NCBI GenBank assembly: GCA_964017145.1
Contig: OZ024841.1
Location: 1,984,001-2,048,000 of the forward strand
Direction: 5' to 3'
From: Agrocybe praecox
Taxonomy: Eukaryota > Basidiomycota > Agaricomycetes > Agaricales > Agrocybaceae
DNA length: 64,000 bases
A program made the translations under genes and the position numbers. How positions within the stretch are numbered: the stretch's first letter is position 1; each line of letters starts with the position of its first letter. A model generated the notes under the pieces. The model was given only the letters and a program-made list of their open reading frames with translations, was not told the DNA's origin and did no database searches. Positions 60,149-64,000 of the stretch are shown here, one piece after another.

Positions 60149-61537
60149 TTATCCACTAATACACTCAATAATAGCATCCCAGGCTTTCTCAGGATCCTCC
60201 CACATCGGCTAATGAATCAAACAGCTGCATCAGAATAGACGAGTCAACAAAAAACGTCATCCAAATTGACACTCACAAAATGATTGGCTCCTTCTTGTAC
60301 ACAAGTCCGTATTATAAACTTTTCCTCGCCATCAGCTGATAGCTCTTTTGCTTTATCCTGAATATACCACGTCCCATAGATCACATTCCACACCGACTCG
60401 TCCCCATAGAGGTTGTAAAAACCTGTATCCTTCCACAGTCTTCTGATGTTCCTATCGAACAAAGCTTTCATCATCTGCCTGTTTGTCACCGGCAGAAATT
60501 CTGGGTCGAGCATCTTTGTCTCGGAGTGATCCCCTGCGGTGACTTCCATCATCGATGCCAGATCTTCGGGGGACATCGTTTCCAGCGTGCATTTCTTAGA
60601 TGGGTCGCATTCCCAGCGATAAAGAAGGGAGTCGAAATTGTGTGTTGGGTCAATTCCGTGCTTGAAGTAGCTAGATACCTGTATTGCATATATGAGTAAT
60701 AGTCAGCAGCGATCCTAGAGCTAAGCATGTTTGGAGGAGACAGTACGATAGTGTAGTACATACCCATTTCCCAAAAACTGTGCGTCTATCTTCTGGAGCA
60801 AGCGACTTATCCCATAATGGCATATACGACTTTGGAGGCTCTGGAGCTCCCACAGTCTGAGATGGGAGGTCTATTTAATCGGGCAAATAAGTGTCGAATA
60901 AGGATAAGTCGATGGATCAAGTACGGCACATACCCCACATAAAGAATCCAGTCACATATTTCTGCAACTTTGCCCTAACCTCATGCTCCAGAATATCAAC
61001 ACAAGCCACCAAAGAAAGCATGTAAATATTCCCGAGGGACCACCCGCCCACTGTGATCCCACCCTTCTTAGTCTTAGCCCCAAGTTCCCGCACCGGACTC
61101 GGCGCAGGTATAGCGCACTGCTCGATGACACCGCAGACAAACTTCGCAAGGCCAACTCCTTGATCCTGGAAGAGCCCAAACCTCTCTTCATCATTCCCAG
61201 AGATGATGATCTTATTCTCGAAATCAGAGAACGGCGTCGTTCCTGGGTATTCGCGTCGGTTTATACAGATCAACCGTATGTTCTTGGATGGTGCGATAGG
61301 TAGGAGGCGCTGGAACGTGCCTACAAAAATTTATGCGTTAATTATTAATATGTATGCATGAAATACCTGGCATAGAGCTATGACGCACTAGGAAAGCAGG
61401 TAATAATACTACTCACCACTATGAAACGAATGCCCATGAATCAAGATGAGGGTATGATAGTTCGACACTGCACCATGCGGGACGCCGCTGTCGGTGTAGA
61501 AATAATGCAATTGGTCGCTTACTGTGATGGTGGGCAT
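60149..61537 (-). CDS. alpha/beta-hydrolase-fold enzyme
   Basis: Start ATG at 61535-61537 (MPTITVSDQLHYFYTDSG). Next come the oxyanion strand HTLILIHGHSFHSG and RLICINRREYPGTTPF. The nucleophile elbow is GGITVGGWSLGNIYMLSLVA (GxSxG as GWSLG, about 61040). A long cap region follows (MPLWDKSLAPEDRRTVFGKWV, FLPVTNRQMMKALFDRNIRRLWK). The last exons read FIIRTCVQEGANHF then PMWEDPEKAWDAIIECISG and the TAA at 60149-60151, with the likely catalytic His in GANHF. About five introns. Epoxide-hydrolase/esterase-like; the substrate cannot be told. It sits between two copies of the amidohydrolase, same strand, so it may be part of a duplicated unit. Confidence 0.82.
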
Positions 61538-62337
61538 AGTACTCGAGTTATTCCTTAGTGGTTGGACAATGGGAACTTGATGAGGGGGAAAGAACGAAGC
61601 AGGACAATATATATAGTATGGCCGTGTATTATTAGTCAGAAAAATCAAAATTAGAATATATTAAAATGTACCGCAAGATCTGCACATATTAGACAGTCGC
61701 TTCTCCCGGGGGGGGGCTCATAAGTTTCTCATACACAGTGGATAGACCTGATCAGCTCGACAACGTGTGATCTCTTGGGTCGGTAATAAATTACACGTCC
61801 TCTGTTAATTGCTTCTTTTAACAGTGCGAACAGTGGCGCGGGCATCCCACATTTATGTATCTATTCGTGTCAGAAACAGATGAAAAGAAACACAAGACGC
61901 GTAACTTAATATATGTGCGCCAGCAGCGCGAGCGAGTTCTAAATATTACTTCTGATAACCCATATCAGATCATCAAACTGGTGGGGGGGCGGGGGACGTA
62001 CACTGGCTATCCACAGTACGGGCCACCGCCTGACCGCCACACAACTTAGTGATGAGAAGAACAACTATCGAAGCTCGCGCTCAAGGAAGAGTCAAATTAT
62101 CATCCATACTATTTCTTATTTCGCACGTAGATGGCTTACAAGAAGTTACAAAGACACATCACTTGTACTTTCACAAAGTTGAGTGACAATCTTCCAGGCT
62201 TCCAGAGTTCTACGCAAAAGGAACGCCAGCATACAGCAGTCAGAGATGATGAGATTGGTCTTTGCTGGTGCCTCAAGGTACAAATCAATTGACCCAAGGC
62301 GGCTTCATCCAACAAGGCAACTTACATGGAAGGTCTG
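61538..62337. other. intergenic between hydrolase and amidohydrolase copy B
   Basis: About 800 bp. Two G runs (about 61710-61717 and 61984-61990) are visible. Promoter of the alpha/beta hydrolase and 3' UTR of amidohydrolase B. No gene supported. Confidence 0.4.
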
Positions 62338-64000
62338 TTACAATGTTCCGTACATGACTTCTCCGTCGATTACAGTCGCCTTGACTTTGGCTGATAGAAT
62401 TTCATCCACAGGAACAGTCATGATATTTTTGTCGAGGATAACAAAATCGGCCTTCTTTCCAGCCGTGAGTGACCCGAGAGTATCTTCGGCAAAAGAAGCG
62501 TAAGCAGCGTCAAGAGTCATTCCTTTCAGTGCTTGTTCTCGAGTAAGTCTCTGTTCGGGGAACCTGAGGTACGGTTTAGTTGGGAGTAATTCTAGATAGC
62601 ATCATAGGAATAATCTGGGTGTGCTTACCATCCACCGGAACCATGGGGAGATGTTCCGTCTACTGATAACCTAGAAACAGCGGCGTAGAAACCTAGGAGT
62701 GGATTTACCCCTTCGACGGGAAAATCGGACCCGAGAGGGAGTACGCCATGGGGAGATGCTCTGCATTATCGTTACCTGTCAGACGAAACAAGTACTTTCC
62801 GATATCGTGATAATGACTCACTGGAGAAGGGTTTGATATACACACGTGCGTTTAATCCTATCCGGACCCTGTCGGAATGAGTTCACTAAGCTGCGAGGAA
62901 TAGCAAAGATGCGACTCACCAAACGGGTTCGCGCATACCACATGTCTGACGTTCTTTGGGGGTACGAGAAAGGAGTCAGTGGAAAAAAGTGAATGAATGT
63001 TAGAAGTGGGGAAGGAAGACTGACGCCTGTGTGGGTTGGACACTTGCAATAACTGGAAGGGTGTAGAGTCTCATTATCAGGAAGATGGAGAAACAGATTG
63101 AAGAAAGAAAAGAGCCCACCTCCCAATCGTCCGATACGCTTCAGATCTTCAGAAGCGAAGATTTGGGCGTGTTCTATCCTAGGACGCCATGTCGAGACGT
63201 TTCCTCCTCTTTTCTCCAGTATTTCTTCGTATATATCAAGAATGACATGGTTGGCACGATCTCCAACGCAATGGATGTTCTAGCAGGAAATTCAACGATT
63301 GGTATCATTTTCGTATGGAACTGGAAAAGAAGACCGCATACAGTTTGCCATCCATCCTTCCAGAACTGTTCAACCAGCTTTTTGAGGTTCTCTGGACTGC
63401 TGACCATGAGCCCACTTGTCTCAGGTTTATCTGAATATGGCTTAAGGAGTGCTGCTCCCCAAGAACCTAGAGAACCTGTAATCACCCGTCACAATTTATC
63501 TGACTCGAATAGCGTCCAATTGCTTACCATCTGCGAATATCTTGACACCTCGCAAGTTAAGTCTACCATGTTTGCCGTAGTCGATCAAACGAGGGATTTT
63601 ATCACCCCAATATTCGTCCGAGGCAATGTAGCCCATGAGATAGAATCGGCTCTGCACTTATCCAATGAGTTGTATGTTACTATAAAGTGACGAGCAAGCA
63701 TACAGGTAGCTTTCCAGCATCTGCCATCCTATGCATGAATTTTGAGTATATGGAACATGTATCTCGAAATAAACACGCACTCTCGGTAGAACTTGATGTA
63801 TTCAGGTTTGGTGTCCGCGTCGTGGATAGAGGTTAGACCATAAGATAGAGCTTCCTTGATCGTCACGTCAAAAAAATTGGACATTTGTTCATGTGTCCAG
63901 AGCGGAATTGGGATTAGGTTGACAGCGTTGTCTACGAAGATACCTGGAAGTAACGACAGTTAGCAAATTCTATGTTAGAGACGAGTATGACGATCCGACA
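62338..64000 (-). CDS. amidohydrolase family 3 protein (YtcJ-like), copy B, 5' end beyond the window
   Basis: Close paralogue of copy A on the same strand, about 5.15 kb away. Exons and introns align almost base for base, with small indels only in introns. Visible blocks: LTSIHDADTKPEYIKFYRE, the HGRLNLRGVKIFADG type block, GSLGSWGAALLKPYSDKPETSGLM, CVGDRANHVILDIYEEILEK, the IEHAQIFASEDLKRIGRLG type block, and the last exon MTLDAAYASFAEDTLGSLTAGKKADFVILDKNIMTVPVDEIL, with the stop at 62338. The N-terminal anchor and the HAH metal site lie outside the window. No frame breaks seen in the part present. Conservation of introns shows that the duplication is recent. Confidence 0.85.

Overview
The window is nuclear DNA of a filamentous basidiomycete, almost certainly an agaricomycete. 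The evidence is gene structure and gene content. Genes are close together, on both strands, and cut by many short GT-AG introns (mostly 45-70 nt). DUF7598 and DUF6535 membrane proteins, typical of mushroom-forming fungi, are present, and the gpd gene has the basidiomycete layout with a 5-nt exon. I saw no tRNA, rRNA, CRISPR or bacterial-style operon.

Layout. 1-3074 (+) is the 3' two thirds of a GH115 alpha-glucuronidase. 3400-4220 (+) is a PIG-X/PBN1 homologue. 4411-6756 (-) is the proteasome deubiquitinase UBP6/USP14, divergent from 7190-8117 (+), a BAP31/Yet-type ER protein. 8345-9678 (-) is the Hsp70 exchange factor FES1. 10627-16378 (-) holds three tandem seven-helix 'fungal rhodopsin-domain' paralogues. 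17372-19675 (-) is an unnamed multi-pass membrane protein and 20543-21507 (-) a DUF7598 protein. 22917-27793 (+) is a large Munc13/Git1-like C2 protein. 28274-31374 (+) is the ER chaperone LHS1/HYOU1, ending in HDEL. 31670-35762 and 36642-38958 (+) are two tandem DUF6535 genes; the first carries a 1.67-kb CACTA-type transposon in its last exon. 41256-44726 (+) is a Ser/Pro-rich low-complexity protein. 46172-49684 (+) is peroxisomal Lon, ending in SRL. 52076-52522 (+) is the 3' part of an unknown membrane protein. 53103-54562 and 55322-56871 (+) are tandem GAPDH genes. 57187-59859 and 62338-64000 (-) are two near-identical amidohydrolases flanking an alpha/beta hydrolase at 60149-61537 (-).

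Most notable observation. The CACTA element at 33713-35382 has a 5' splice donor in its left terminal repeat (CACT|GTGAGC) and a 3' acceptor in its right one (TTCACAG|TG). Removed as an intron, it would leave 6 nt of terminal repeat plus the 3-bp target duplication. That is 9 nt, so the host reading frame continues in phase to its natural stop. The transposon may therefore be a ready-made intron rather than a knockout.

How the genes relate. They do not form one pathway. Several serve proteostasis (UBP6, FES1, LHS1, peroxisomal Lon) or the ER (PIG-X, BAP31, LHS1), and the BAP31 and LHS1 upstream regions contain bZIP-type TGACGT sites. The other strong theme is tandem duplication: four families are duplicated or triplicated in 64 kb, at different stages of divergence.
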